The translations under genes were made by a program, and so were the position numbers. From Undibacterium cyanobacteriorum (GTDB lineage Bacteria > Pseudomonadota > Gammaproteobacteria > Burkholderiales > Burkholderiaceae_D), in NCBI RefSeq assembly GCF_031326225.1, contig NZ_CP133720.1:1116001-1180000 (forward strand): a stretch of DNA of 64,000 nucleotides, read 5' to 3'. The notes under the pieces were generated by a model that made no database searches, had not been told where the DNA came from, and was given only the letters and a program-made list of their open reading frames with translations. Shown here in pieces: positions 29,501 through 37,764 of this stretch. Position 1 is the first letter of the stretch, and each line of letters opens with the position of its first letter.

Positions 29501-29601
29501 GCGCCTGATGGTGTAGTCTGGCTGTAGGCTGTGGCAGTCTGAAAACTCGCTGTGATGAGCAGCAGACTGGCAAATAAGCGCTTGTAAATTGGACTCTTCA
29601 T
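26545..29601 (-). CDS. Exported VIT / von Willebrand A-like / TPR / DUF2135 protein
   Basis: A 1018-residue protein with a signal peptide (MKSPIYKRLFASLLLITASF...). Residues about 30-170 form a VIT domain (IAETTIDLVFYNPNNRVLEG, AKGRQVFEEIVRRGVDPALLE). Residues about 270-430 look like a degenerate vWA domain with WDSSNS matching the DxSxS metal site. A charged coiled coil (EEELRRKEEALKAEALRREE) lies near 595-625, a KSVTITGARVRYAEV segment near 660-680, helical TPR-like repeats near 740-870, and a C-terminal DUF2135 domain (SWDADASDMDLWVKDPSGEE). It follows the anti-sigma-like gene on the same strand after 158 bases. Likely a periplasmic or surface scaffold; function not established. Confidence 0.88.
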   Translation of the reverse strand: MKSPIYKRLFASLLLITASFQTATAYSQTTPSGALLETSIDNLRGERAIQLKQTTIKSAVAGSIAETTIDLVFYNPNNRVLEGNLQFPLADNQKIIGFALDIGGKMRDAVPVEKAKGRQVFEEIVRRGVDPALLEMTQGNNFKLRVYPIPARGTRTVQLRIMQNLDRVRHQWEFPLALGFADASEKTQVSIHLRGINDQPEVKFGARQINYEKALDGYKLEFSTQSLGKNSRIITSFPQPLKAQTYLQEFQGESYFLAEVPLKSERKSRSLPSKIGLLWDSSNSATQRHIEAELDLLHHYFKAVGNAEVHLQRLRDRPEAIEIFTITNGNWSKLRKALETTVYDGASAIADWKVEADIGEYLLVSDGLMNYGPKQFPQLSKQQKLFAINSAQSADTNRLSALAERQHGRLIQVDINNVSNASKLLLTDANSVVEALGTHLSDIELESMVPDGDVLRVAGKLKAKQAELSLDLKLNGKPQKINLAINNNAPQHPLAAFLWANYRLRKLEGDREMQKAEIRRLGKKFAIPNSETSLIVLENLSDYLQYDIAPPVELLDEFNRLKSDAYRQRQDSQRHQTEALVTQFQEKIKWWETDFQKLLAKKKEEELRRKEEALKAEALRREEDRKAAIQLSKVSAKPDSSGTKQVALEMRAAPPRPVAPEMPKSVTITGARVRYAEVMNSNSYQTVSTLNRESATMDAVASNENNSASISLKKWVPDARYIKRLTAAEKDKIYTIYLDEKPSYQNSSAFFLDAADILKEKGQSELAMRVLSNLLEMDLENRHILRLLGYRLMELGAYHQAVQVFEKVVPLAEEEPQSYRDLGLALAADKQYQAAINQLQQVIHGNWNGRFQEIKLITLAEINALIVEAKNSGVQVDTSSIDPRLIRNLPLDIRVVMSWDADASDMDLWVKDPSGEECSFNHTRTSLGGRISYDVTQGYGPEEFSLRKAMPGKYQIYANFYGNRQQIVAGATTVQLKLISHFGSEKAKEKLITVRLKDQGGRVFIGEFEFMPEEPVKK

Positions 29602-29759
29602 ATTGTTCTCCCTTCATCCGGTTGGACCGTGGTATGAACTTGAACGAGGGAGAGCAAATGACGGGGTTAAATTTTAAAAGAAATCTTTATTCGACTTCTA
29701 AAACGACAAAAAGAGCGCGGTGCAAAGTGATGCCTTCAAGTCGAAACACGCGTGCTTGA

Positions 29760-31034
29760 TTAATTTTTTGACTTTGGTTTTGGTCCGGATGATAACTCTC
29801 GCTCGACCTCTTTGAGCTTGTCAAACAGAGGAGAAGGCAGCTCGAGGCTTGGATTTTTTTCACGCTCCTGTTTCCAGATTTGAATGGCGGCGCGTTTATT
29901 ACCTTTGCGTAGTTGCTCCTCAATAGTATCGATCATGATCTGTCTCTCAGCACCATCTTTTGTTGTAACCATAGCCATGATTGGTTTGGCTGGCTCGACC
30001 GGCATGGGCGCAACCATGGCTTGGGGCGGTACGGGTGGGGCTGGCATAGTGTTTGTACTGATACTGAGTTTTTCTTGTGCATCTTGCGTGATCGGTGCTG
30101 ATGTCGGTTTCGGTTCCGTAGCAGCCATCAATTCTTTATGCACGTAAAGCTCGGTTTTAGGGATCGTGTAGATCACTTGAGCCTCTTCAGTTTGTTTCTT
30201 GCTGAGACTGAGAGCGGCTTGGCTACTTTCTACATCCGCACGACGTAGCGCACTACCGGTGATTTGTACTCGTTGTGGCACAGCTGAGAGTTGATCTGTT
30301 TCTGTCGTCGTGACGGATTCAGCGGCACGAGTTCTTGACGCATGAACGATCACCGAGCTGGCGTCACTCTTGACTTCAATCGGCGGTGCCGCCGCGACCG
30401 GTGGCGTTGCTGGAATTTTGTTATTGGCTAGGATTCCAATAGGGGCTTCAGAGATCGATGCAGATTTGCTCGCGATTTTTGCTCGTCCTAATTCGGTTTG
30501 TGCTCTTACTACGATTTGTCGTTGCGGTGTCATTTCTTGAGGCGTCTTAGTTGAGGTCTCGGACGATTGTCTTGCGTCGCGGCGCGCTTGATCTGCTTCT
30601 TGGTCACTAGTTGAATGGTCTTCCTTCACCTCAGCTTTAGCGATTTGCATATTCACGGGTGGATGCGCGTCGCTTGGTGTTCCCATCGGGGATGGTACTT
30701 GTTGTAGGCCAACGCTGGCCAGCAAAACGGCCATCGCGCCGACCGGGAAAAACCAATACTGCTTGAATTTCATTGCCCAGGCTTGGATAAGTGATTCTTT
30801 TCGCTCTGGCTTTGTAGTGACTGCAACTGCGGTTTCGCCTACGCCTTTCGATATGGAGTGTTGTGCCTTGGCGATGGCTTCCTGTTCCAATTCTGCTTCG
30901 ATCTTCGCCAGAATGGCGGCATCGAGATCCGCTGAGGGAGCTGGTTGTGGTAGATCTTTCAGCGCAGCCGAAAGCGGATCGCTTGAGGCGATCAATGGGT
31001 CGATTTGTTGATCGTCATGGGTGAGCTTCGTCAT
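29760..31034 (-). CDS. Single-pass membrane anti-sigma-like protein
   Basis: A 424-residue protein. The N-terminal 90 residues are soluble and helical, one transmembrane helix lies near 93-110 (YWFFPVGAMAVLLASVGLQQ), and the remaining 310 residues are Pro/Ala/Thr-rich and probably periplasmic. Its start overlaps the ECF sigma stop by four bases (ATGA), the usual arrangement for a cognate anti-sigma factor, but I see no zinc-finger (HxxxCxxC) motif. Three segments at about 171-192, 226-245 and 254-271 (RQIVVRAQTELGRA, SSVIVHASRTRAAES, QRVQITGSALRRADVES) resemble the beginning of TonB-receptor plugs. The role as anti-sigma is inferred from context and topology. Confidence 0.72.
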   Translation of the reverse strand: MTKLTHDDQQIDPLIASSDPLSAALKDLPQPAPSADLDAAILAKIEAELEQEAIAKAQHSISKGVGETAVAVTTKPERKESLIQAWAMKFKQYWFFPVGAMAVLLASVGLQQVPSPMGTPSDAHPPVNMQIAKAEVKEDHSTSDQEADQARRDARQSSETSTKTPQEMTPQRQIVVRAQTELGRAKIASKSASISEAPIGILANNKIPATPPVAAAPPIEVKSDASSVIVHASRTRAAESVTTTETDQLSAVPQRVQITGSALRRADVESSQAALSLSKKQTEEAQVIYTIPKTELYVHKELMAATEPKPTSAPITQDAQEKLSISTNTMPAPPVPPQAMVAPMPVEPAKPIMAMVTTKDGAERQIMIDTIEEQLRKGNKRAAIQIWKQEREKNPSLELPSPLFDKLKEVERELSSGPKPKSKN

Positions 31035-31696
31035 ACAAGCTCCTCTTGAGTTTGTTCATGTTTGACAAAATGCTGACGTAATTTTTGCATCGCGTAGCGT
31101 AAGCGACTCTTGATCGTCTCGACTGGAACATCACTGACGGACGCAATTTCTTCAAGGCTCATATCGTTGAACTGCTGCAGGACCAAAGCCTCTCTTTGCA
31201 CACCTGGCAGCTGATGTATCGCTCTTTGCAAAGCCGCTGCGTTTTGCTTGGCGATTAGCGCTTGTTCTGGCGTTGCTTGTTCTCCGCTTGAAAATGCAGT
31301 TTCGCCGTGATGTTGAGCTTGGGTTTGCATGGCGTCTAAATCTTGCTGCCAATCTTCCTCGGTGAAATCTTGGAGATCACTAGACAGAAGCAGTTGATGT
31401 TGTCGCATCAGATCGATCAAGCGATGTTTGGCGATTTGATATAGGAAAGTCTTAAAACTAGCACTGACCTGATAACTCGCTCGCGCTTTGTGCAAGGCCG
31501 CCCAACTCTCTTGCATGACTTCATCAACCCATTCGGCACGCGGCGAACGCCAAGCAATGAAGCGATACAGTGGCTTACTGTGGCGTTGATACAGTTCCTT
31601 AAATGCCGCGAAATCCCCATCGCAATAACGCAGCATCAAATCTTCATCGCTGAGGACGAGTGTCTGCGTTAAATGACTGATATCGGGCGAGTTCAT
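31031..31696 (-). CDS. ECF-type RNA polymerase sigma factor
   Basis: About 221 residues. Region 2 is visible in YCDGDFAAFKELYQRHSKPLYRFIA and EVMQESWAALHKARASY; region 4 in QLPGVQREALVLQQFNDMSLEEIASVSDVPVETIKSRLRYAMQKLR, a helix-turn-helix that reads the -35 element. The linker between them (about 60 residues, Gln-rich) is longer than usual for ECF factors. The ATG at 31696 is preferred over an upstream in-frame start because it gives the usual short N-terminus. It is coupled by a four-base overlap to the membrane protein downstream and probably autoregulates the locus. Confidence 0.9.
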   Translation of the reverse strand: MNSPDISHLTQTLVLSDEDLMLRYCDGDFAAFKELYQRHSKPLYRFIAWRSPRAEWVDEVMQESWAALHKARASYQVSASFKTFLYQIAKHRLIDLMRQHQLLLSSDLQDFTEEDWQQDLDAMQTQAQHHGETAFSSGEQATPEQALIAKQNAAALQRAIHQLPGVQREALVLQQFNDMSLEEIASVSDVPVETIKSRLRYAMQKLRQHFVKHEQTQEELV

Positions 31697-31932
31697 GCGG
31701 CGCAGTGTAACCAAGTTCAGCGATGGCGACAATCTTTGAAGATCAAACCAAACACAAATCAAATGTGTATCTCAGATGATTTCAGAGCGTTTTCAAGAAG
31801 TTTTTCGGTTTTTTGGGGCTACTGATTAATATGTTTTGAATATTAAATGTCGATAAATTGGATATTTGACGTATATAAAAAGCTGAGGCATGCTGCTCGT
31901 ATTCTAAAAATTTCTTTGCCGAAGGATTAGCT

Positions 31933-33807
31933 ATGCCATTGTATCGCTCAAGAACCACCACCCATGGACGCAATATGGCCGGCGCGCGCGCACTGTGGCG
32001 TGCCACCGGTATGAAGGATGGCGATTTCGATAAACCGATTATCGCTGTCGTCAATTCCTTTACACAATTTGTGCCGGGCCATGTGCACTTGAAGGATCTC
32101 GGGCAACTTGTGGCGCGTGAAATTGAAGCGGCTGGTGGCGTGGCGAAGGAATTCAATACTATTGCGGTCGATGATGGCATCGCCATGGGCCACGGTGGCA
32201 TGTTGTATTCCTTGCCTTCGCGTGAATTAATTGCTGATTCGGTCGAATACATGGTGAATGCTCACTGTGCCGATGCCATGGTGTGTATTTCGAACTGCGA
32301 CAAAATTACGCCGGGCATGTTGATGGCGGCAATGCGTTTGAATATTCCTGTCGTGTTCGTTTCCGGTGGTCCGATGGAAGCCGGCAAAGTGATTGAAACG
32401 CTGCATCCCAAAACATCGGGCGAACAAAAGATCATGAAAATCGATTTGGTCGATGCCATGATCAAGGCCGCCGATAGCGCGGTCAGCGATGAAGAGATTG
32501 GTCGTATCGAACGCTCCGCATGTCCGACCTGTGGCTCATGCTCGGGTATGTTCACCGCCAATTCGATGAACTGCTTGACCGAAGCTTTGGGTTTGTCTTT
32601 GCCGGGTAATGGCACCATTGTCGCGACTCATGCTGATCGTAAAAATTTGTTTTTGCGCGCAGGTCGCTTAGTTGTTGAACTCGCGAAACGCTATTACGAA
32701 CAAGATGATCTCAGCGTATTGCCGCGCTCGATCGCTAACAAACAAACCTTCGAGAACGCGATGGCGCTCGATGTGTCCATGGGCGGTTCGACCAATACGG
32801 TCTTGCATCTCTTAGCTGCTGCACATGAGGCAGGTGTTGATTTTACGATGGCGGATATCGATCGCATTTCACGCAAAGTGCCGTGCCTGTGTAAGGTCGC
32901 ACCGATGACGGATAAATACCATATCGAAGACGTACATCGTGCTGGTGGCATTATTTCAATTCTCGGTGAATTGGCCCGCGCCGGTTTGTTTGATACCTCG
33001 CGTCCGACTATTCATTCACGCGATTTCGCGGAGGCGATTGCGAAAAATGATATCGCTGTCAGTGACGATGCCGAGGCGCGCGCTTTGTTCTTGGCGGCGC
33101 CTGGCGGTGTGCCGACGCAGGTCGCCTTCTCACAAGATAAACGTTTTGAAACGCACGATCTCGACCGCAGTGCTGGTTGTATTCGCGACCTTGCCCATGC
33201 TTATTCCAAAGATGGTGGTTTGGCGGTGTTATATGGCAATCTCGCCGAGAAGGGCTGTATCGTGAAGACTGCGGGTGTCGATGAAAGTATTTTGACCTTC
33301 ACTGGCAAGGCGCGTGTGTTCGAAAGCCAAGACGCTGCGGTCGAAGCGATTTTGGGTGACACCGTCCATGCTGGTGATGTTGTCATCATTCGATACGAAG
33401 GCCCGAAAGGTGGCCCAGGCATGCAAGAGATGTTGTATCCAACTTCCTACATCAAATCAAAAGGTTTGGGCAAAGCCTGTGCACTGTTTACCGATGGCCG
33501 CTTCTCTGGCGGCTCTTCAGGTTTGGTGATTGGTCACGCATCACCTGAGGCGGCAGAAGGCGGAGCGATTGGCTTGGTGGAAGAGGGTGATCGTATCGAG
33601 ATCGATATTCCGAATCGTCGTATCCATCTCGGTGTGAGTGACGACGTATTGCAAGCGCGCCGTGCAGCGATGGAGGCCAAAGGCGCGGATGCCTGGCAAC
33701 CAGTCAAACGTGAACGCTATGTGTCGCAGGCCTTGCAAGCGTATGCAGCGCTGGCGACTTCAGCTGATCGTGGCGCGGTGCGCGATATTTCACAGTTGCG
33801 TCGCTGA
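31933..33807 (+). CDS. ilvD: Dihydroxy-acid dehydratase
   Basis: A 624-residue iron-sulfur enzyme forming 2-oxo acids in isoleucine and valine synthesis. Cluster ligands appear as SNCDKITPGM (Cys122) and ACPTCGSCSGMFTANSMNC (Cys197-203). The NSFTQFVPGHVHL segment with Gly instead of Cys is like the E. coli enzyme, which has an oxygen-labile [4Fe-4S] cluster. Length matches the E. coli form (616). The ATG follows GAAGGA. It is divergent from the ECF sigma gene and followed by a terminator at 33896-33930. Confidence 0.97.
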   Translation: MPLYRSRTTTHGRNMAGARALWRATGMKDGDFDKPIIAVVNSFTQFVPGHVHLKDLGQLVAREIEAAGGVAKEFNTIAVDDGIAMGHGGMLYSLPSRELIADSVEYMVNAHCADAMVCISNCDKITPGMLMAAMRLNIPVVFVSGGPMEAGKVIETLHPKTSGEQKIMKIDLVDAMIKAADSAVSDEEIGRIERSACPTCGSCSGMFTANSMNCLTEALGLSLPGNGTIVATHADRKNLFLRAGRLVVELAKRYYEQDDLSVLPRSIANKQTFENAMALDVSMGGSTNTVLHLLAAAHEAGVDFTMADIDRISRKVPCLCKVAPMTDKYHIEDVHRAGGIISILGELARAGLFDTSRPTIHSRDFAEAIAKNDIAVSDDAEARALFLAAPGGVPTQVAFSQDKRFETHDLDRSAGCIRDLAHAYSKDGGLAVLYGNLAEKGCIVKTAGVDESILTFTGKARVFESQDAAVEAILGDTVHAGDVVIIRYEGPKGGPGMQEMLYPTSYIKSKGLGKACALFTDGRFSGGSSGLVIGHASPEAAEGGAIGLVEEGDRIEIDIPNRRIHLGVSDDVLQARRAAMEAKGADAWQPVKRERYVSQALQAYAALATSADRGAVRDISQLRR

Positions 33808-33895
33808 ATTTTTTGTAGAACCTGTTTTCTGTAAAACCTGTGTGTCTTAATGTGACTTGTGACTTGTGGCATTGGGGCTTGGTAGCGATTGGATG

Positions 33896-33930
33896 AAGGG
33901 TGCCTTGCGTAATATGCGGGCGCCCTTTTT
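33896..33930 (+). terminator. Intrinsic terminator after ilvD
   Basis: AAGGGTGCC pairs with GGCGCCCTT (one G-T wobble) around a 14-base loop, followed by a T run. It is about 90 bases past the ilvD stop. Confidence 0.75.
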
Positions 33931-34038
33931 CATTATCTTGTCGCAGGGAGGACATACATCTTGCGTGCGATGGAAATCACTATTAGTCTCGTAGTCTCAT
34001 TGTAAAAAATTATATTCCCATGAGCGTGAAGGATCGAT

Positions 34039-34590
34039 ATGTCATTACCCAAAGTCTTGCCCAGTGATGATCCACGTCTCAAGCAGGTTGCTGCTTCGGT
34101 AGTTGATGTGTTCACCCCAGAGTTTCAAGAGCAAAGCCGAAACTTAAAGGCTTGTCTCGATGCTTTTCGATTGCAACATGGATTTGGACGCGGCATCGCC
34201 GCACCGCAGATCGGCATGCCGCTACGTTTCATTGCCCTGAATTTGGGGACTGGCTCTTTTTGTATGATCAACCCTGAAATCGTCTGGCATAGCGAGGTGC
34301 GCTTTACGATGTGGGACGATTGCATGTGTTTTCCTGATACGCTTGTGAAAGTACAACGATACGTTTCGATCTCGGTACGTTTTCTCGATGAAAGCGGTCA
34401 AGTTCAAGAATGGCATCAATTGAAGCGTGATCTTGCAGAACTCTTGCAACATGAAATCGATCATCTCGATGGCGTATTAGCACTCGATTTAGCGGTGGAC
34501 CAAGATGCGATGGTGTCGCGCCAGGAATTTGAATCGAGGCGGGCCTTTTTCGAAGCGCAAGTCGATTATGTGATTCATCCGACTACATAG
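34039..34590 (+). CDS. Divergent peptide deformylase
   Basis: A 183-residue protein of the peptide deformylase family, which removes formyl from N-terminal methionine. Motif I is GRGIAAPQIG (residues 50-59) and motif III QHEIDHLDG keeps both His ligands and the catalytic Glu (138-142). Motif II, normally EGCLS, reads DDCMCF: the metal-ligand Cys95 is kept but its neighbours changed. It stands alone, not next to fmt as the housekeeping def usually is, so it is likely a paralogue. Catalytic activity is plausible because all metal ligands remain. Confidence 0.85.
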   Translation: MSLPKVLPSDDPRLKQVAASVVDVFTPEFQEQSRNLKACLDAFRLQHGFGRGIAAPQIGMPLRFIALNLGTGSFCMINPEIVWHSEVRFTMWDDCMCFPDTLVKVQRYVSISVRFLDESGQVQEWHQLKRDLAELLQHEIDHLDGVLALDLAVDQDAMVSRQEFESRRAFFEAQVDYVIHPTT

Positions 34591-34811
34591 ACGTCTGTCA
34601 CAGCGACTGCCGCAAATTATTGAAGTCAGTGTTAGCTCGCAAATCGCGGCAATCTGGCTCATTAGTGAGCTTGCTCAAGTCTGCATCAGGCTGAGTTGGG
34701 CTGAGTCGTTTATACTCTTACTTTTACGCAGATTAAATATTATTTTTTTACTATCTTCTGCTGCAAGCCTCGAGTCTTCCGTATGATGTGAAGATCAAGC
34801 GTGAGAATATT

Positions 34812-35444
34812 ATGTCGATTGTAGATCTGCCTTTGAATTCACCCGAACAGGCATTGGAATTTGTTGATAGTTGCGACCTTCCCACCAAATGGGCGAAGTT
34901 TCGCATGCATGGTTTCGTTGAGCCCGCGACCGGAAAAGAACATGTGGCACTGACCTTAGGTGACGTTGCCGATGGCGAACCAGTCTTGGCACGGATTCAT
35001 TCCGAGTGCTTAACCGGCGATGCATTGTTTAGTCAGCGTTGTGATTGCGGTCCACAATTGGAAGCGGCGCTACAACGCATCGCTGAAGAGGGCCGTGGCG
35101 TGATTTTATATTTACGCCAAGAAGGGCGCGGCATTGGTTTGTTAGCCAAGATTCGTGCCTATCACTTGCAAGATGATGGAGCTGATACCGTCGAAGCGAA
35201 TCAAAAGTTAGGCTTCGCAGCAGACCTTCGTAATTACACTTTGTGTGATCCTATGCTCAAGCATTTGGGCATTACACGGGTCAAATTAATGACCAATAAT
35301 CCTCGCAAGATCGCGGCTTTGGAAAGTATGGAAGTCAAAGTTGAGGAACACCTGCCCTTGATTATCGCTCGCAATCAATACAATCAACGCTACCTCGAAA
35401 CTAAGGCCGCCAAGCTCGGCCATATGTTGGCACCCGACTTATAA
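34812..35444 (+). CDS. ribA: GTP cyclohydrolase II
   Basis: A 210-residue zinc enzyme opening GTP to a pyrimidine for riboflavin synthesis. The zinc site is HSECLTGDALFSQRCDCG (three Cys), followed by the catalytic YLRQEGRGIGLLAKIRAY and, near the C-terminus, LMTNNPRKIAALE. The ATG at 34812 is preferred over an in-frame GTG eight codons upstream. It is the stand-alone RibA form without a fused RibB domain. No FMN riboswitch was recognised upstream. Confidence 0.95.
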   Translation: MSIVDLPLNSPEQALEFVDSCDLPTKWAKFRMHGFVEPATGKEHVALTLGDVADGEPVLARIHSECLTGDALFSQRCDCGPQLEAALQRIAEEGRGVILYLRQEGRGIGLLAKIRAYHLQDDGADTVEANQKLGFAADLRNYTLCDPMLKHLGITRVKLMTNNPRKIAALESMEVKVEEHLPLIIARNQYNQRYLETKAAKLGHMLAPDL

Positions 35445-35558
35445 GGTCTGAAGTAAGCTGAACGAGAGTGCCTTTCATGCGATGCAGTGCAATGCTGCAT
35501 CACATGAACGACAAAGTTGGCGATGATGGTCTAGGCTTGATTACCCAGCGTTGACTGT

Positions 35559-36359
35559 CTAGCGATGTAAAAAGCTAGGGTCCCAAATTGGTTGAGGCTC
35601 CTTCGAGATGACGAAGCGACTGTTTTCATACAAGATCGCCATCACTTCATTCGCCACCGGTTTCGGCAAACCGCGACGTTTCGTCGGGCGGTTTTGCAAG
35701 AACAAGGAATCGAGATAGTTTTTGAGATAACCTGGATCGCCAGCAAACAAGCAGATTTTCTGCCAAATGTGGGGATACTGCGTCTTGATCAATTTCTCCG
35801 GCGTGATTCGTTCAATCGCTGCCAAAGACAGGGCATTCGGATTGCCATGCTCAACCCGTGTAAATACTTGACCATCGCGAATGTCTTCGTCGGGGAAGAG
35901 TTTGCCGATGGTGTGGAGGCTACTCTCAGCACGTGGCGACTCGAGATCAGAGAAGGGTGCTAAGGTACGCAAGACTTGTTCGTAGGTCGGGAGGGCGGAG
36001 CGTTTCCAGCGTATGTTTTTAATTCCCGCACTCTTGAGTAGATGACGCGTTGGATATTCTTCTTCCTGCACCTCTTCATCGCCCTCGAGAATGACAACAC
36101 ACAAGAGTTCGAGGTTCTTATCGAAAATGCCAAAATCAACATGACGTGATTGCAGCTTTTGGCGCATGATTTGGCGCTTTTTTTCGTTGCTAATATGCGG
36201 CTCGAGGATCGCAGCTAGTTGAACCTTTGGAAAAATACTGCAGTTGGGCAGTGCTTTGATCAAACGTTTAAAGAACACTTCTTCTTCAGCAGCAAAGAAC
36301 TTTCGTTTTTCGAAATCTGGTTCCGATTTCGAATCTCTGTCTAGGAAATGAGAAAACAT
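35559..36359 (-). CDS. DUF2726 domain-containing protein
   Basis: A 266-residue soluble protein. The N-terminal half contains KFFAAEEEVFFKRLIKALP, FPKVQLAAILEP and VDFGIFDKNLELLCVVILEG, the pattern of DUF2726 proteins, which have a restriction-endonuclease-like fold (the D...E-x-x pattern could be an active site, but metal-binding is unproven). The C-terminal 120 residues, with LSLAAIERITPEKLIKTQYP, are not recognised. No toxin, helicase or methylase neighbour suggests a defence role. No operon partner. Confidence 0.75.
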   Translation of the reverse strand: MFSHFLDRDSKSEPDFEKRKFFAAEEEVFFKRLIKALPNCSIFPKVQLAAILEPHISNEKKRQIMRQKLQSRHVDFGIFDKNLELLCVVILEGDEEVQEEEYPTRHLLKSAGIKNIRWKRSALPTYEQVLRTLAPFSDLESPRAESSLHTIGKLFPDEDIRDGQVFTRVEHGNPNALSLAAIERITPEKLIKTQYPHIWQKICLFAGDPGYLKNYLDSLFLQNRPTKRRGLPKPVANEVMAILYENSRFVISKEPQPIWDPSFLHR

Positions 36360-36851
36360 AGAACCTCCCTTCTTCGTCTGAATATTAGGTTTAACATCAT
36401 TGATTCAAAGATTAAGCAGTGGCCTGCTTGGTAAGTATGCCAACTTTTTAATAGAAAACATGTGCCGAGCATCCTCTGAACTATAAGGCTTATCCAGCAA
36501 AATGCAATCGCCCATAAGACTGAGCTGGTATTAGCGGCATGCTCAGACTGACTAGCGGACTACCTACCTTTGTTTATAGTCTATTTCGGTCAAAACCCGT
36601 CACGCTTTAGAGCCTTACATGCTGACTGGTAAAGGAAATTGCTAATACGAGATCAATTTGCTGTAGAGCAAACTGCGTGCCAGATTTACTGTATGGGAGA
36701 AATTTGACAGCTTCATTGGTATGTTACCTTTGGTCATTTTAAACTTACATGTAAAAAATCCCCGTTGACATGGTCAACGGGGATTTTTTATGTGTCAACT
36801 AGCGTTCGTTCTTGAAGGTGACGCTTAGTAGAGAAACTTAATTCGCGCTGA
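36360..36851. other. Intergenic region between parvulin and DUF2726 genes
   Basis: About 490 AT-rich bases. Apart from the perfect terminator hairpin at 36753-36789 I see no gene or known RNA family. It must contain the promoter of the DUF2726 gene. Confidence 0.45.
36753..36789 (-). terminator. Intrinsic terminator after parvulin gene
   Basis: A perfect 17-bp stem (AAAAAATCCCCGTTGAC with its complement) around a three-base ATG loop, with T runs at either end. It lies 63 bases after the parvulin stop on the minus strand and is structurally bidirectional. Confidence 0.93.
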
Positions 36852-37598
36852 TTAGGCAAAAGCAGGCAATTGATAACCTTGAATGTCTGCAGCTTGTACC
36901 AGTCCAGCCAAGTACGCATGGGTTGCTTTGCGACCTTCCATATCGGTCAGATAAGCTTGCAGGCGTTCTTTGACTTCATCGAAAGAAATCAAGTCACCAC
37001 CTTTGCGAGCGGTCACCTGAATGATGTGGTAGCCAAATTGGGTTTCGACGAGTTCTGGTGTGATGGTGCCTGGCTCTGTCGTGAACACCGCTTGTTCAAA
37101 TTCAGGAACCATTTGACCGCGACCGAATTGGCCTAATGCACCACCTTCTTTACCCGATGGGCAAGCAGAGTGTTCGCGCGCCATTGCGGCAAACGCGGCA
37201 GGATTTTTCTGCAAATCAGCCAAAATGCCTTCAGCTTTTGCTTTCACGAGGCCAGCACTGAGACCGTCTGCGGCTGTAAATAAGATGTGGCTTGCTGCTG
37301 CCATTTCGCCTTGTGTGAAGCTACTTGGGTTGTTGTCGTAGAAATCGCGGCAGCTTGCTTCATCGATATCGTTGAAGTTCACTTCTTGTTGTAAGAGTGT
37401 ACCGATGATTTCTTCATCGCTTTCTGCAGCAATACCTAATTTCTCGGCTTGTTCCAGCATCAAGCGACGCAAGATCAATTCTTGGATCGCGCCATCACGC
37501 AATTCCTCGCCTTCAGGATAGCCAGCGGAGCGTGCACGGTTCATTTCTGCAGCGATTGCAGATTCATTAATTTCTGTGCCGTTAACGGAGATCGTCAT
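36852..37598 (-). CDS. Parvulin-type peptidyl-prolyl isomerase
   Basis: A 248-residue protein with an N-terminal SurA/NifM-like helical region (residues about 1-110) and a parvulin domain (about 120-225): ASHILFTAADGLS, GGALGQFGRGQMVPEFEQAVF and TQFGYHIIQV. There is no signal peptide, so it is cytoplasmic, like NifM-related isomerases. The ATG at 37598 with TTAGGACC upstream is chosen over an in-frame upstream codon. Partner proteins unknown. It has its own strong terminator. Confidence 0.92.
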   Translation of the reverse strand: MTISVNGTEINESAIAAEMNRARSAGYPEGEELRDGAIQELILRRLMLEQAEKLGIAAESDEEIIGTLLQQEVNFNDIDEASCRDFYDNNPSSFTQGEMAAASHILFTAADGLSAGLVKAKAEGILADLQKNPAAFAAMAREHSACPSGKEGGALGQFGRGQMVPEFEQAVFTTEPGTITPELVETQFGYHIIQVTARKGGDLISFDEVKERLQAYLTDMEGRKATHAYLAGLVQAADIQGYQLPAFA

Positions 37599-37764
37599 AG
37601 TGGTCCTAACAAAATAGTTATTAATCAAAAGTGCAAAAAAAGGAACAAAAATTTTGCTTAGTCAGGGACCACAACAGAATTCAGTGCCGTATGCAAAGCG
37701 TGGCCAATCTGAGTGTCAAGCGGGAATCTGCTTGCATTCAAACCGACTTACGAGAACCGGCATT

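Noticed and set aside
35559..36359. DUF2726 protein as a phage-defence nuclease
   Set aside because: No defence-type neighbours and active-site residues not convincing.
36360..36750. Possible small RNA in the gap after DUF2726
   Set aside because: Only a terminator is visible; no promoter or known RNA family could be recognised by eye.
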